Source: Plazaster borealis
Lineage: Eukaryota; Echinodermata; Asteroidea; Forcipulatida; Labidiasteridae
DNA: 64,000 nt
Direction: 5' to 3'
Assembly: GCA_021014325.1 (NCBI GenBank)
Contig: CM037463.1
Coordinates: 2,344,001-2,408,000 of the forward strand
The notes beneath the pieces are model-generated. The model saw only the letters and a program-made list of their open reading frames with translations, was not told the origin of the DNA and did not search any database. The translations under genes and the position numbers were made by a program. Shown here piece by piece: positions 22,861 to 37,800 of the stretch. Every line of letters starts with the position of its first letter. Within the stretch, counting starts at the first letter, position 1.

Positions 22861-25800
22861 GTGAGTGTGTCCATAGAGGGACTTGAAGTAATGGCTTTTA
22901 GGCCACATAAAAAAAAAATTGTTGATCGTCCTCGCCCAACCCTTTTTTTTTTTATCATAAAAAACCCGGTAACATGGCCCCTTTAAAAAAAAAAATCTAT
23001 ATTTTTTTTTATCATAAAAAACCGGCCTTTTCAATGATCTTTTCATTCAAATTTGGCTCCATTCTGCGCCACACGCACAGTTAGGTTGAAAAAGATGTTT
23101 GAAGAAAGGTTATTCATGTTGACGAAAACAAGAACAATTCTTCCAATATTTACTTACATGTAGGCTACACTGCGTTTTAGTTTTTTGAAAATGTTTACAG
23201 AAAATGTCATCTAGGAAATAAATGGTTTTAACTAAACAATTGAAAATATCAAAATCATACAAACCCTCTGTTTTATAGTGATTGTGATGATTTCTTAGAG
23301 TTTATTTCATATCTTTCCATGTCAACAAAATTCAACAAAACCCCCCTCCATGTTGGTATCATATACACAATAGACTGCGCAAGTATCGAGCGTATAGAAA
23401 ATGAGAAATCAACTCAAACAAGATTTTTTAAATTTTTATAGAATCAATCTTTTAAAATTCTATTGACACAAAATTCTTGAAAATAAAAAATTCTTAAAGG
23501 AATTGTTATACATGTAGATACAATTTCAATTTTTATATAATACATATAATTTGTTAAAATTAATAGAAAACAAAATTACTAATAGGGAAGAAGGTGCTTA
23601 TTTTTTAGAAAAATCATTTGCCAATCGCGCCCGAATTTATGCGACCTTTACATAGGCTTAATGATAACATGAACATCAGTTTGGCAAAATACTTAACTGT
23701 TTACAAGAAACTTGAAACGAAGATCAAGTTTGTTGATTTTTAATTTATTTCATGTTCATATGTTTCATGTAAACGTAAAACATATGTAACTGTTAAAGCA
23801 AAACAAATTAAATAATATTTATTTTTTTAAAATCAAAAATAATTTCAGAAAAAACATATAGAGAAAACCATATAGAATGCTCCAGATTTGCGCAGTAGGG
23901 CTTTTGAAACCAATATAAACATGGCTAAATTTTACTATCCAAACATTATGATACATGTATATTTTGGTATGGCCATCGTTAAAGGGGCTGTGTCGTCATG
24001 ATCAAAGCTGGCCTGTGGCTGTACATGGAATTATGAATTCTCACTCAGATGCAGCACGCGCGCTCGCCCTCCATAGAAATGGTACGGAGGGAGGGCGCGT
24101 GCGTACAGTAACTGGATGAGTGTTCATAATTCCATGTACAGCCACAGGCCTGCTCTGATCATGATGACCACAGCCCCTTTTAAGTAAAATACTTGAAGAA
24201 ACAGAATTGCGCACACGTAAAACTCAATATGGTTGGGACCAACTTGATCCCGGAAGTTTGAATATACGCAAGACTTGCATAGTCTACATGTACATGTATA
24301 CAAGTATAAGCCAGTACATCAGTGTGCCTGTTTATATCCATAATGCCCGCCTTCACTTTAGTCTCCATTAGCTTACTACATGTACTTAATTAACTCATGA
24401 ACAGCTCTTATCAATACCATGCACTTAAAATCACAAATCAATTTGTGCAAAGTGCCGATTCCATTGATAATAAAGTCAGCAGACAGTGCGATGGTGCTGC
24501 AGATAAGTCCATATAAAATTGGCAAAATTTACCAACATATTTGGTCAATACATGCCCAGAGAGAAGGATAGTAGAAGATAAAACTATTTGCAAAGTGATT
24601 TTGAATTTCCAGGCCCTTTTTTTTCCTGAATCCCTAGGGGCGGCTAGTTAGCTGTATGTTTGACTACCCTGCATAAATTTTGACAAGCCTGTGCAGGGTT
24701 CTCCTCAGGATTTTTCTAAACTGTGGGACATTCTAAATCAAAATTTGGGAAGTTTGGCCAAAGCACACTGAATTGAAATGAGGTCCTAAAAAAAAATTGC
24801 ACTTGCTGTTTATCTTGGTTTTCAAAACCCTACTGTGCATTCAGGAGCATTCTAAATGGTTTTATCTTGATGATTTTTGTGAATTTGATCTGAAGAAAAA
24901 AAATTCTTTAAAAATGTTTGTTTTTAAATTTTACTTGTTTGCATATCGGCCCAAAATGCTAGCTTGTGCATGGAGAGATTGTGCAATATTTCCACATCAA
25001 ATACATGTACATGTAAACCAAAGAGCACTGTAGGTTCACAGAGAGAGCGTTTGCTAATTGCTTACAAGCCGGCAGTGCCAGAGAATCTTAAACAGGGATG
25101 GATTCGACGTTCATGTCAAAATACTGCGACAGTTCTTTAGTGTGATTTCTCAGCAAGTAGACACTATATTCAGCCATAACTTGCACATGTGACTTTTATT
25201 TTATCTTTTCTTATAATTCTGCCAATAAATCAGCGTTAAGTTGACAAAGAAGAAGCAATTAGTTACTGGCCCACAGACCTCTTGGTAGACCCCTTGAGTC
25301 AGTGACTAAATCAAATGCTGCAACTTAATCTTAAATTTATGGAAAAAGAGCTTTACGCTATTGATCCAAAGTCTGCATAATCGCTATGTGATTTCTTTCT
25401 CCACCAGCCTATCCAGCCACGTTATCACTTAGCTAGGTTGTAATGCCCATTATTTATAGTACATCATAATGGGAGATCAATATAAAGTGAACTCGTTGCA
25501 CATCTGTCGGACACACCCCACTGTACAAAGTTGCGAGTTCAATAATCTATAATGTGTGTAATGTGTAGATGCATTCACCACATGGGATCTTGTTGCAGGC
25601 AGCGCACTAGTGCGTCTATCATTCAAAACAGTTGTGCATAAGTTTGTTTTCTTCACGCGTAAAAGCAAAACAATTAAATAATATTTATTTTTAAAAAATC
25701 AAAAATAATTTCAGAAAAAACATCTAGAGAAAACCATAGAATGCTCCAGATTTGCACAGTAGGGCTTTTAAAACTAAGATAAACACCAAGAAGAAAACAT

Positions 25801-28800
25801 TCCGAGGACCTTGCTTCAAGTCAGCGTGCTTCGGCCAAACATCCAACAATTTGGGTCCAGAATGCCCCACAGTTTTGAAAAAACCTGTGGAGAACCCTGG
25901 GCCTGTTATCTCAACCATGTTTTTTTTCTCAGAATAAATAAACACTTTTTCCCTTAAAAGATTTAACTTACTTGGTTGTTACTACCCGTAAACCTACTTC
26001 TTTTTTGACTTACTACACCATGCAAATCTTCAAATCTTAATTATTTACATGTACATGTACATGTAATCATGTGCCAGTGACAAAAAAACAAAAAATAGAT
26101 TCCTGATCAAGGATACAGTATGTATTTACAGCTGAATAAAAAACACTTCATTTCCTGAGTCAGAGACTTGCCCTTGGCATTGCTTACAGTAGCTTTACAT
26201 TAAAGGTAGGGTCATAAAATGTTTTTTGTCAACGTAATGCTTAGGCCTATTTATTGGCTAAATTATAAAGAAAGATACAATAAAAGTCACATGTGAAAGT
26301 TTCAGCTGTATACAGTGTCTACTTGCTGAGGAAAACAGCAGAAAACTGTCACGGTATTTCCACAAGAACATCGAATCCATCCATGTTTAGCAAGGTGATA
26401 GTGGGTACCGACTGCATCTCTGGCTGCAGCATTCGCCAACGAACACACCAACCCTCAGAAATCTGAGAAACGATTCATGCATGAATCGTTTCTCATATTC
26501 AAATGTTTTTGGGTGAAAAATTATCTAAACCATATTACTTTGAATCCTTTCTCAAAAAGGTTATACTATCAACAGCTGTAGTGCTTCTCGCCAAGAAAGT
26601 GTTTATGGCCATTAAATTTTTGGAGTATTTACCAATCTGGGACCCTACATGTAGCTTTAAACTTGGCAAAGAAGGATCTGAATCCATCCTCTCTTTTGAT
26701 AGCCAAACTTTAAAAGCAGAAACAATGGAAATTATTGAAATAATGGGAAGCTCTGAAGCTGGGTAGAAATTAGAAGAAAACTTAAACTTACTGTGAGGCT
26801 GTGTTCTGAGGCATTTTACTCTTGCCAATGTTCTCTTTGTTGTAATGCACTGTTTTGTAGAGGTTTTTTGGTTTATTTTTAGAGGTTGCCTTAACTCCTT
26901 TATTTCTTTCTTAGTGTTTAAAAGTTCTACTGTCCTGTTCTGGAGCTTAAATCAATAAATTTTAGACAACTAAATTTTCCATTTAAATTTTGTAAGTGGA
27001 CAATAAAATTAATGGATTGAATTGAATTTTACCTCTCTTGGAAATGTAAATTTAGTGGCGTGTCGTGGCCAAGCAGTTAAGAGCAACAGAGTCAAGCTCT
27101 GGTGTTTCTGGTTTCTGATCGGCAGAGTGTGGGTTCGAGTCCCGGTCTTGACACTTGTGTCCTTAGCAAGACACTTAACCATTATTGCTTCGTCCTTTGG
27201 ATGGGACATAAAGCCGTAGGTTCCATGTGTTATGTAATGCACGTAAAAGAACCCAGTTACACTTATCACTAAGAGAAGGGGTTTGCCGTGGTGTCTGGCA
27301 GTGGCTGCTGAATGCGCCGCAGCACCTTGTAAACCCATATAAGGCGTTACATTAAAAAATTTGTCTCATATTTTCAAAAATTTCAAAAACCTGTCTTAGA
27401 ATGTTTCTGTCTGCTCAAGCGCCTTGACTACCTTATTGGTAGATACGTGCGCTATATAAGACTATAATATTATTTTGATTAATTTATGTATTCAATCAAT
27501 TCTTGTTGCTATGATTCCAAGCCTCCAGTCGTAATTTATTAACAATTTTTGTGTTTTTTTGTTTGTTCAACTGTTATGCTGGCAGACCTACATTGGAAGC
27601 GTAGTCGTCTCAGTCAATCCGTACAAGAAACTTCCACTGTACACTCTCGACAAGATCCAGGAGTATAGGGGGATGAATCTCTATGAATTGCCTCCTCACA
27701 TGTGAGTAGCGGGGATGCGTCTTTTCATCTTCAAACAACTAATGTTTCCTTTGATTAAAGGGTCTGTATACGTTTGGTGACTCTGAAAATTAATGGCAAT
27801 AAAAACTTACTTGGTAAGAAGTACAGCAGCTTTGGATAGTATAATTCATTTTTAGAAACTTTTCACTTCGAAGTACTGCGGTTATGGAAAAAGATATCAC
27901 TTTTAATCCCAAAAAATTTGAATCTGAGAAGCGTTACTGCAGTAACGTTTCTTAGATAGTGTATTCCAATTTAATTATTCTTCCTGCTTTGACATAACCA
28001 CTCCAGATTTTCGGCAATATCTCAAAAACGCTACGACCTTTTGAAATGAAATGTTCACAGGTTAGTTTTATCATCATGTATCTACAACTATATAGGATTG
28101 AAAGAAACAGTGGGTTCCAATTACCAAACGTATGCAATCCCTTTAAGGAGCTTGTTCCACTGTTTACTGCAGGGCTGGAATTTTACACTTGGACCACAGG
28201 CCAAAGGCCAGTAGTTTTAGTTTCAGGTCTGTAAACTCAAGACTGGACAAGTCCAGCGGTCTTGTATTTTTCAATTGCCGTATTTTCCTGCGGATAAGAC
28301 GCGTCTCATCTGACTTTTTTGACCCCCAAAACGTCAGTGCGTCTTATCTTTCGGTGCGTCTTGTCTGCTGACGATTGATTTTTTTTTGATGATCACTGCG
28401 TGAAATAATCAATACCTTCTTGTCCAGTTCAAATCAACGGTCTTTGTGTGAGGAATCCTTACTCAATAATGCGGTCAAACATCAAACAAGGCTGAACTAT
28501 TTAGACACTGAGACCCTATTTTCGTCCGAACAATGCCGCAATCCCCCAGACTGTGCTTTCATTCCAACAATGCCGCAACGTGTTGTTGATCCCCCGGCCC
28601 ATGACCGTGCTTTCATTCCAACAATGCCGCAATGCGTCTAGCCCCCCCTTAACGATGGTGCTTTCGGTCCCACACAGACGTCGGCGTCGTACAAATGTTT
28701 TTCTGTGTGGCCAGGTATTCGTTCCGACATGACAATCGGCATTATTTTAAAACCCAAGTCAACAAGGTTCTTCCATTCACTGCGTTTTGGTGTTGCTCAA

Positions 28801-31800
28801 AGGTGTGCTGTTGGTTTTTTCTGCAAGTCTGAAGATGAGGATGAAATCCGGCGTATTCTCTCCACCGGCCACCTGATATACAGCTTCAATTAAATCTTGA
28901 AGAACCGACTAAACCAACCGTCCTTTTCAGGACGACCAAACCATATAACTTCAATTGCAAAACCTTTAATATACATATAATATAATGAAACAATTTTTTA
29001 TGTCCTCTTGGGTGTTACGGGAAAAACAAAACCAAACGAGAAAAAATATGGGTAATGTGTCTGTTTCGTTTATTTCATTTGTAAAATAAAAAATGATCCT
29101 TGAAAACAAATTCTTTTGAACAAGATTAACAAATTATAGGTTTGGAATAATAGGAAATCATTCATCAACATCCAAAACATTACAAAAACTTCAACAAATA
29201 TATTTAATGAAACATTTTATTACGTCTTCCCGGGTCGGGATTATTGCAAAGGCGACGCCAGTTTCGGTATTAGTCACCGGTAGAGGGCGCAACGTCTACT
29301 GGCTCGGATGGACTTAGACTGGTTACCTGCCGGTATCAGCAAGGATCCTCGTTGTGGGACGTCAGATGCTCAGGCTAGGAGGGCCTGGGTTCGTATTGCA
29401 ATATCTTCATCAAACAGTGCGTGGATCATCGTTTCTGGCCGTTGATTGGGCCGGACTTCTTATTATTTTAATAAAACAACGGACAGCATTGGCTGAATGT
29501 GGATGAAGGTCGGTATCATTTTACGTGGTTTTTTTTTTTGCATGGGTTTGTAGAGCCAACAAATGGTGGTTACGGTTTAATCCATGCTTCTGAACGCTCA
29601 AAAAGGCAACAAAATTACATATTTGTGTCAATGTACCGGCACCGGGTGGCGCCCAGTGTTCTTTTGTGTGCGGTTAAACATGCGCCTTGTGCGGCGGTGC
29701 GCCTTGTCTGCTGACGTTTGAATTTTTTGGGGGTCATTTTAGGGTCCTGCGTCTTGTCCGCCAAGCGTCTTATCCGCAGGAAAATACGGTGAATAATAAA
29801 ACCTCCTTGTGTGTAATATCTTTGAGTCTGGATAAATACCTTCTTTTAAGCAAATATTTATCTACTGTTTGAGCCTTTAAAATCCCCAACTCATTAAAAT
29901 CCAACTGTATGTTTTGTTTGATTATGTTGGACTGAGGACTGCACTAGTAAACTGATTATGCTTTACATGGTATCAGGCATACCACCATAATCAGAGTTCA
30001 ACAGTTTGGGTGTTGAGTTACTGAATGGTGTTGGACTGAGGACTGCACTAGTAAACTGATTATGCTTTACATGGGATCAGGCATACCACCATAATCAGAG
30101 TTCAACAGTTTGGGTGTTGAGTTACTGAATGGTGTTGGACTGAGGACTGCACTAGTAAACTGATTATGCTTTACAGTGGGATCAGGCACACCACCATAAT
30201 CAGAGTCCAACAGTTTGGGTGTTGAGTTTATGGTGTTGGACTGAGGACTGCACTAGTAAACTGATTATGCTTAACATGGTATCAGACATACCACCATAAT
30301 CAGAGTACAATAGTTTGGGTGTTGAGTTACTGAATGGTGTTGAACTTATCCGACTGCACTAGTAAACTGATTATGCTTTACATGGGATCAGGCATACTAC
30401 CATAATCAGAGTTCAACAGTTACCAGTTGACTTTTGTTAAGAGTGATGAAGGATTCAACTAAATCACCCATTAGAGTTGGGACTAAAAATGTCCACAGTG
30501 TTAAGTGTGTTTCTATAATACAAATGTATGTGTCAGAGAAATCAGTTTGGCTCAGTGGTTTCCTTCCCCTGCCTTTCACCTCTGTGTACCTCGGTTCGAA
30601 TCCCACATCAGACAGGAGCCATGCATGTGGATTGGGTTTTCAGTTCCTACCTGATGTGATGGTTTCCAACATTTGGGGTTTTCCTCCCACATGTAAAACT
30701 GAACATTTCTTCTCATTTTCTATTCATTCTTCAGTTGGCACTAATTGTAGGGTTGTGTAATAAAAAAATAATTTTTTTTTTTAAATACTATGACATTCAC
30801 AATGTTGCTTAATTATTTGTTGTATTCTTTGTATGTTCAGATATGCAATAGCAGACGATGCGTACCGTGATATGAGGGATAAAAACAGGGATCAGTGTGT
30901 GATCATCTCAGGTGAAAGTGGTGCTGGAAAAACAGGTGAGAGATGCCACATGTATCAACAGTTGATGACGAATATTATTCAATTATTGGAGTGCATTGTT
31001 GCAGAATAAAAATACAAGGTGAAATCTGGACTGTTCCTTTACACAAGGTGAAGTCTTTCAAATATTTCAAATATTGTGAGTGCATTGTTGCAGAATATAA
31101 TCACAAGGTGAATGCCATTTTACAAGACGAAGCGGAGTGAAATGGAAAAGCCAGATTTCACTGAGTGGCTGTACTCTGTGTCAATGCACGAATGAAGTAC
31201 ATTTAATATTTGTTCAGTATTGACACTCACATAGATCCTTGTCATTTGAATTCTTTTCACAATAAACACAAAACAGCCAAGGAAATTCATCCACCCCACA
31301 CTTTTAAAGTTCTAAAATCCCCTTCTTAACAATGACTCCATGTAGACACCAACCTTGTCCTGGGTGCCATGAAAGGAACTTATTTCGTTGGAAGGAACGG
31401 GCGGGAACAATTATTTTGGAAACGACGCCGCGAAGCTTAGCTGTGAAGTGTACCGAGCATCCTATATTCATCAATATACATGTAGGACTCTAGTATTCAA
31501 TTTTGGAGTGTCATTTGTCACGGCAGTAAATACATGGCAAAATTAAGAATGACACGTGATGCGTTTTCCATCAATAAATAAATAAATAAATATCAATAAA
31601 TAAATATAAAATAAACTGTTTTATGTGGTGAAAATTCAAGGATGACTATTTGGGAAGAATACACCTTATGCATTGACATCATCATGCCGCCATCTTAGAG
31701 GTAAAACGATGATGAATCAATGAAAAATGCACATCTATGTACGGGCTCGACCAATGAGAAACCTTCTTCTGACCTCTAGCTGAGGGCGCCCTACTCAAAT

Positions 31801-34800
31801 GACGTCATGCGCATAAGGTCTATATCGTGCCAAAAATTTGTGATGGTTTTTAAGTTGTGTTGTTTTCCATAATTTGTTTAAAATATTGTTGTATGAACAG
31901 AGGCCAGTAAGGTGGTGATGCAGTACGTGGCAGCCGTATGTGGGAAGGGCAATGATGTGGATGTAGTCAAGGAGCAACTCTTACAAAGTAACCCAGTACT
32001 AGAAGGTAACTCAACCTCTTCATTAATCAATATCTCATTCCAAGATGTCCATCATCTTATCAGCTCAGTGATGCCAACCTCGTTCCCAGTGGTGTACAAT
32101 CTCGCCGCGCCATTTTTTTGTCCAGAATGCCTTGCTTGATCATAACCCCTGGAAAGGTGACTTTGAAATATCCAAACATATTGATCAATTCTGCATTAGA
32201 GACGTAGGCAGAGGGCCACGTCGAAAGAGGCATCAAGTCACAGAGCAACTGGTCCCCTCTCATTCTTCTGTGACATGTCTAACTGTATGCAGTTTAGGAT
32301 GACCATGTAAAAACATGGTTCATTTGAAGTGGATTGCGTCAAAATACTTGCATTTTGACACATGCGTGCTGAGGGCCCCACAAGCGCCCTTATGGCACTT
32401 GAATGTTTTTAAAGGGCGTGCACGCAGAGAAGTCACAATCATTGTTGTTTTTCACCACATCCCCTTCAGAGGTTAGTGACGAGAGGTATCGATACGGCAC
32501 GCTGCCCATGGTAGCGAGGCTTCAGTGATGCCTCTGCCTTTTGGTAGCGAGGCTTCAGTGATGCCTCTGCCTTTTTCAGATTTCTGAATACAGCTTAAGT
32601 GCACCACACGAGAGTTCTGGTGTTTTCAGAGTTTTGGTAAAAGGTCCTGGTTGTGACACTTGTGTCCTTGAGCATTTGATGGGATGTTAAGCCATTGCTC
32701 CAATGTGTTCTGTAATGCTCGCCAAAGAACGCAGTACATTTATTAGAAAGGGGGTTTGCCCTGGTAATTTTTTTCATAATTGCCATCATATTACACTGCA
32801 GCACCTTGTAAACCCTTAAAAAGCGCTACGTACATGTAAATTAGTCTCATAAATTAAGCATAGCTCTGTATTATCATAAAAATAATGAGAGCTTTGAGAC
32901 TCCCATTGGGTGCGATAAAGCGCTATGTAAGAACTGCATACTGTTATGATTATATTAAATCCTTTGATCATCTGATAAATATTGAGTCTTGGTTCATATT
33001 CACATTACCAAACCAGACATGGATTATGTTAATATTCTATTTTGTTTTGTTATTTACAGCTTTTGGCAATGCAAAGACAAACAGGAACGATAATTCATCA
33101 AGATTTGTAAGTACATCTACAAACAAAAAAATAACATCTATTACATCTTTAGATCTCTATATCTTGCTGATCTGAAAGTTTGCGGATTTTAAAGTTCATA
33201 CCAGTACCAATCCTGAATCTAAAAACTCACTGATTATAAAGTTCTTACCAGTACCAATCTTGAATCTGAACACTCACTGATTATAAAGTTCAAACCAGGA
33301 CCAATCTTGAATCTGAAAGCTGACTGATTATAAAGTTCATACCAGTACCAATCCTGAATCTGAAAGCTCATTCATTATAAAGTTCATACCAGTACCAATC
33401 CTGAATCTGAAAGCTCACTGATTATAAAGTTCACACCAGTACCAATCCTTAATCTGAAAGCTCACTGATTATAAAGTTCACACCAGTACCAATCCTGAAT
33501 CTTCAGGCTCACCGATTATAAAGTTCATGCCAGTACCAATCCTCAAATCCATCTGAAATAATGTAATAGTTACGAAAATAGCTTGTAAAGACCCTCCCCA
33601 ATCACTTATTTATTTTGAATGCAGCAATGGAAATTAGCACAAAACTTGAACCAAATCCCTGACAATTACAAACCATTTTTCATTGTTTTCACGCATTTTG
33701 ATCATCTGAATTGATGAAGTTTTGTGAAAAGTATGAGGCAATTATCATCAAAACTTGTTATAAATGCAACTTTGAGTTTGTTATGCCAACTGTAAAATTG
33801 GATGTATTACTAACTCATAATGACAGCATAAATGGGAATGAATGAATGATTTTGCTCTTTCAAAAGCTATGATACATTGTAGTTAAAAGGAATGTGGTTT
33901 GCTTTTGCTAAAATATAATGTGAATTCCATAATACTACGATATAACAGGGCCAAAGGGAGAATAAGAGTTGTTACTGAAATAAAATGATGAAGTATTACA
34001 TTTCAAATGCATCACAAAAAAAACCGATGAAACAAATCATTAGTAACTGACATCGGAGATCACCGAACGTCACTTTATGAAGTGCAACATTCCTGACACG
34101 TATGGTATTCCACTGAGTAACCTCTTTCCCAGATGGTATCAGGCTTTTCTAAATGGTGATCTAATCCATCAGGTTACCGGTGCATGTAATGAGAAATACT
34201 GTCTGGATGTCCTTCATCGAATCCTAATTCAATTACAGTATGACATGATAGGGATTATAGCCAACCCCCGGCATACATCGCAGACCTCTCTCACGTCTCT
34301 CTTTGACGCCCTTTTCATACTTCAGAGCTTATTCCCCGGGAAATAAAATCCCCAGGAAATTCCTAGGGAATTTGCAGTTGGAATAATGAGCTCTCTTGTA
34401 TGTTAACCAGAGGTTGTATTGCCCACCCCATGTCCTGTGAATTTTACGGGAAATGAAAAGGACTTGAGCAATATAGAGCTAATAAAGGAATGGTCAGTGT
34501 TTTGTGAAGAGTTGCTTTCACTTAAACTGTCTTGACTAACCCTTCAAACCCTCCCCCTGCCCGGTATTATTTAAAATATCTGTGTTCTCTTTAAGCCTAG
34601 AAAAGCCATTGAGAAGGATAGGACATGGTTGGTTTAAGGACAGGTTAATTTCTCTAAATCTCTCCAGAAAACCATCGTTCTGCAAATTTTTCAAGAAACA
34701 TCTGAAAACTTTCCTATTCAGTGGTTGATTGCTGAGGACCAACTGCCTTTCCCATTATTTGTGCCGCTATTTATTTGCTTCGCTTAAAGGTATTGTACAC

Positions 34801-37800
34801 ATTTGGAAGTTGTCAAAGACCAGTGTTCTCACTTGGTGTATCCCAACAATGCATAAAATAACAAGCCTGTGAAAATTTGGGCTCAATTGGTCATCGAAGT
34901 TGCAAGAAAATGATGAAAGAAAAGACACCCTTGTTGTACAATTGTGTGCTTTCAGATAGGAATGAAAACTTCTTGCAAGAAGTTTTTATTATTTTAGTGA
35001 GAAATTACCTCTTTCTCAAAAACTACGTTACTTTAGAGGGAGTCGTTTCCTACAATGTTTTATACTATCAACAGCTCTCTGTTGCTTGTTACCAAGTAAG
35101 TGTTTATGCTAATATTTGTTTTGAGTCATTACCAAACGTGTACAATACCTTTAATGTACTGTTTCTTGTAAAGCGCTGTGGTACCCAGTATAAATGCCTG
35201 CTATTATTATTATTATTGTTTTATGTCTTTGAAAAGACTCCTTTGAGAATGTCATTCGCTATTAATATGGACTGCTTTGTATCTTTTAATACAGGGTAAA
35301 TACATGGATATAGAATTTGACTACAAAGGTGACCCTATTGGCGGTGTAATCACAAACTGTAAGTTCTTTTGAGATAGACGAGTTAGTTTAACATAGCACA
35401 TTTGTGTGTATCAGTCGGATTCTTACGATTAAGTAAGGTATCAAAGTCCTCAATCACTCCTTAGTGTCAATGGGAGATTGGACAGATGTGCACAGGATAT
35501 TTTTAAAGCTTTCACTTGCAAGCTTTTAAGGGAGAGCCATAAACAATATTTCTGCAATCATAAGCACAATTTGTCTTTTAAAATTGGTCTTTTTAACCCA
35601 CAAGATTTCGTGCTAACAGGAAGCCACTGAGTGCCCCAAGTTTGTTGGAAAGCATTGAATACAACAAACAAATGTACACTCAATACTGCTAGGCAGATCA
35701 GTTTAGGCTAAGTGTTTGCCAGAATTTAAAAATAAGGTTTCAACAAAGTTATTCATTTACAACTCTTCTATTTTTAAATATATAAAAAGAGTTGGTTGTC
35801 CCAATTCAAAAATAGGCCAAAAGGATTTAGCATGGTTACCTAAAACCTTGGTTTCAGAATAAACCATCTTCAATCTATTGGTCGGAGATGTTCGCAACCT
35901 ATTGGTCGAAGATGGTTTGTTCTAAATCCAAGATCTAAAGAAGAACTGGACCCAATTTCATTGGTGCTGCTTAAGCACAAAAAATTGCTAAGCACAACAA
36001 AATTATGCTTACCAGAATAGGTTACAACCAAAAAAGCATGATACTTGTACAATGTGTGACTGGTATCCTGCTTATTTTTGCTTACCAGAAAATAATTGAC
36101 CACTATTTTCTGCTGAAGCAGCTCCATGAAATTTGGACCCTGTCGTTGGAGCCAGTTATGTCTTTGACCATTTTAATAACTGTGTGGTAAAAAAATGTCT
36201 TGTTGTTTCAACAGATCTACTGGAGAAGTCTAGAGTCGTCACTCAGACCAAGGGAGAGAGAAATTTTCACATGTTCTATCAGCTGTTAGTGGGTGCACCA
36301 CAAGTATTACTAGGTAAAATGATGGAGATTCACAAGTAATATGTTGGGTTACAAAAAAGGCCAGAGGGAATTTTATGCAAAGGAATACAGGGATCAGAAA
36401 TTTTAGACTTTTATTTGAATTTAGACTTTTTATGTTAGCCTGGTGCAGAAATACTGTTATTGTTTCCGCATATAAAAAAATCCTGCTCTTTGATCTACTT
36501 CTCTAGTGCTGAGGAAACTTTTCCTAAAAGCTTCTTGGAATCTAAATCCCAAGGGGTTACCAAAAGGTGGAAATGCACAGTGGTTTAAGACCCAGACATT
36601 TCTTTCAATTTTTTGTCCCCAGTTTTTGTTAATGCTTTTATCAGACATGTCTAAAGAAATGGTTAAAATAAAAAATAAAATATTTTTAGGTCTTACTCAC
36701 ATCGAAATTGACATTTCATAACCAAGCCTCTTTAATCAACAAGTCAAATCTTAATTTGACGACATGATATAAAAATAGTTGCTGTGTCTAAAGCCTTAAC
36801 TTTGTATTTCTAATAATCTATTTCCCTTGAAGCCACTTTATTACTCTTTCATTTGATGTACAATTTATTTTGAAACCTATGGCAAAAGGTCAGTTAAAAC
36901 AGCGTATAAGTTAAAAAAAATGATCACAAAATTAAGGAAAATAAACAAAATCAAAACGTTGCACATTTTGTCAATCGGCCACCAACAGCCAAGATATTTT
37001 GTGAATTTTTCTCCATAACATGATAGAGTGACTACTTGGCAATGAAAACAAAATAGCGCAAAAATCCCGCAAGATCACCTTTCTGAAAATTTGATCATTT
37101 TCGCCAGCATTGTAATCAGAAAACATCAGCTGAGAGCGCGAAAAGAGCGCCTCTGTTGACACTCCATGAATAGGGGAATTCCCTTATAGTCAACGTCCGT
37201 ATAACGTAAACGTACTACATGTTCACATCAAGCAGTTTCTTTTACAGAATTGGTTTTTAAAAATAAAGTGACATTTCACAAAGGTATTTATTTTAGATGT
37301 TCACGTTACACAGCTAGGGGCTGAAGTGTTCTCATAAAATTGAAGAAGAAAATAACTTGTTCGTAAACAAATTGTATGGGGTAGACATTAATTTTTATTC
37401 AAAATGTCATGTGATTAACTATGAATTGTCGTATAGCAAACTTTTACTTTTGGAAAAGCTTATTCTTCTGTCAAATAATGGTTTGGGTACATAATATAAT
37501 ACCTTTTCGATGAGGGTATGGAATGCCTGTCCTTTCAGTAAAAGGGCCGGCTGTTCCAATTTCATGGGGTCTGTCCTTTTATTATTTATTCATATTTTTT
37601 CTGTAAATACAAGACGGCCGAAGCAAAACACAAAGTCCCATAAAAACATGAAGTCTTTAATATATATCTTAATGTAAAGCGCGGGCACTAGGCTGCAAGC
37701 TTCACAAATACTGTCAGACAGGTTATAAACATGTGTGATCACCGATATTTACAAGACAAAAACATTGTTTATAGAAACAAAGGGAAAAAACACCAATATA

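Larger units (their letters stand above)
22861..27585 (+). other. Intron 1 (4.7 kb)
   Basis: Largest intron. Starts with TTTTTATCATAAAAAACC duplicated in direct orientation near 22,950 and 23,010, then AT-rich sequence, the 205-bp hairpin, MITEs, repeat G and a SINE. The 90-codon frames at 26,503-26,828 on both strands show no known domain. Confidence 0.7.

Noticed and set aside
26503..26828. Paired open frames on both strands
   Set aside because: No recognisable domain and low-complexity hydrophobic or Ser/Ile stretches; position inside intron 1 gives no support.
29926..30421. CRISPR-like array
   Set aside because: Units are continuous 104-base tandem repeats without unique spacers, in a eukaryotic intron; the 47-base array at 33.2 kb fails for the same reason.
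34877..35299. 140-codon open frame
   Set aside because: It lies across a TTAA MITE that recurs at 19.0 and 52.9 kb; the frame is repeat sequence.
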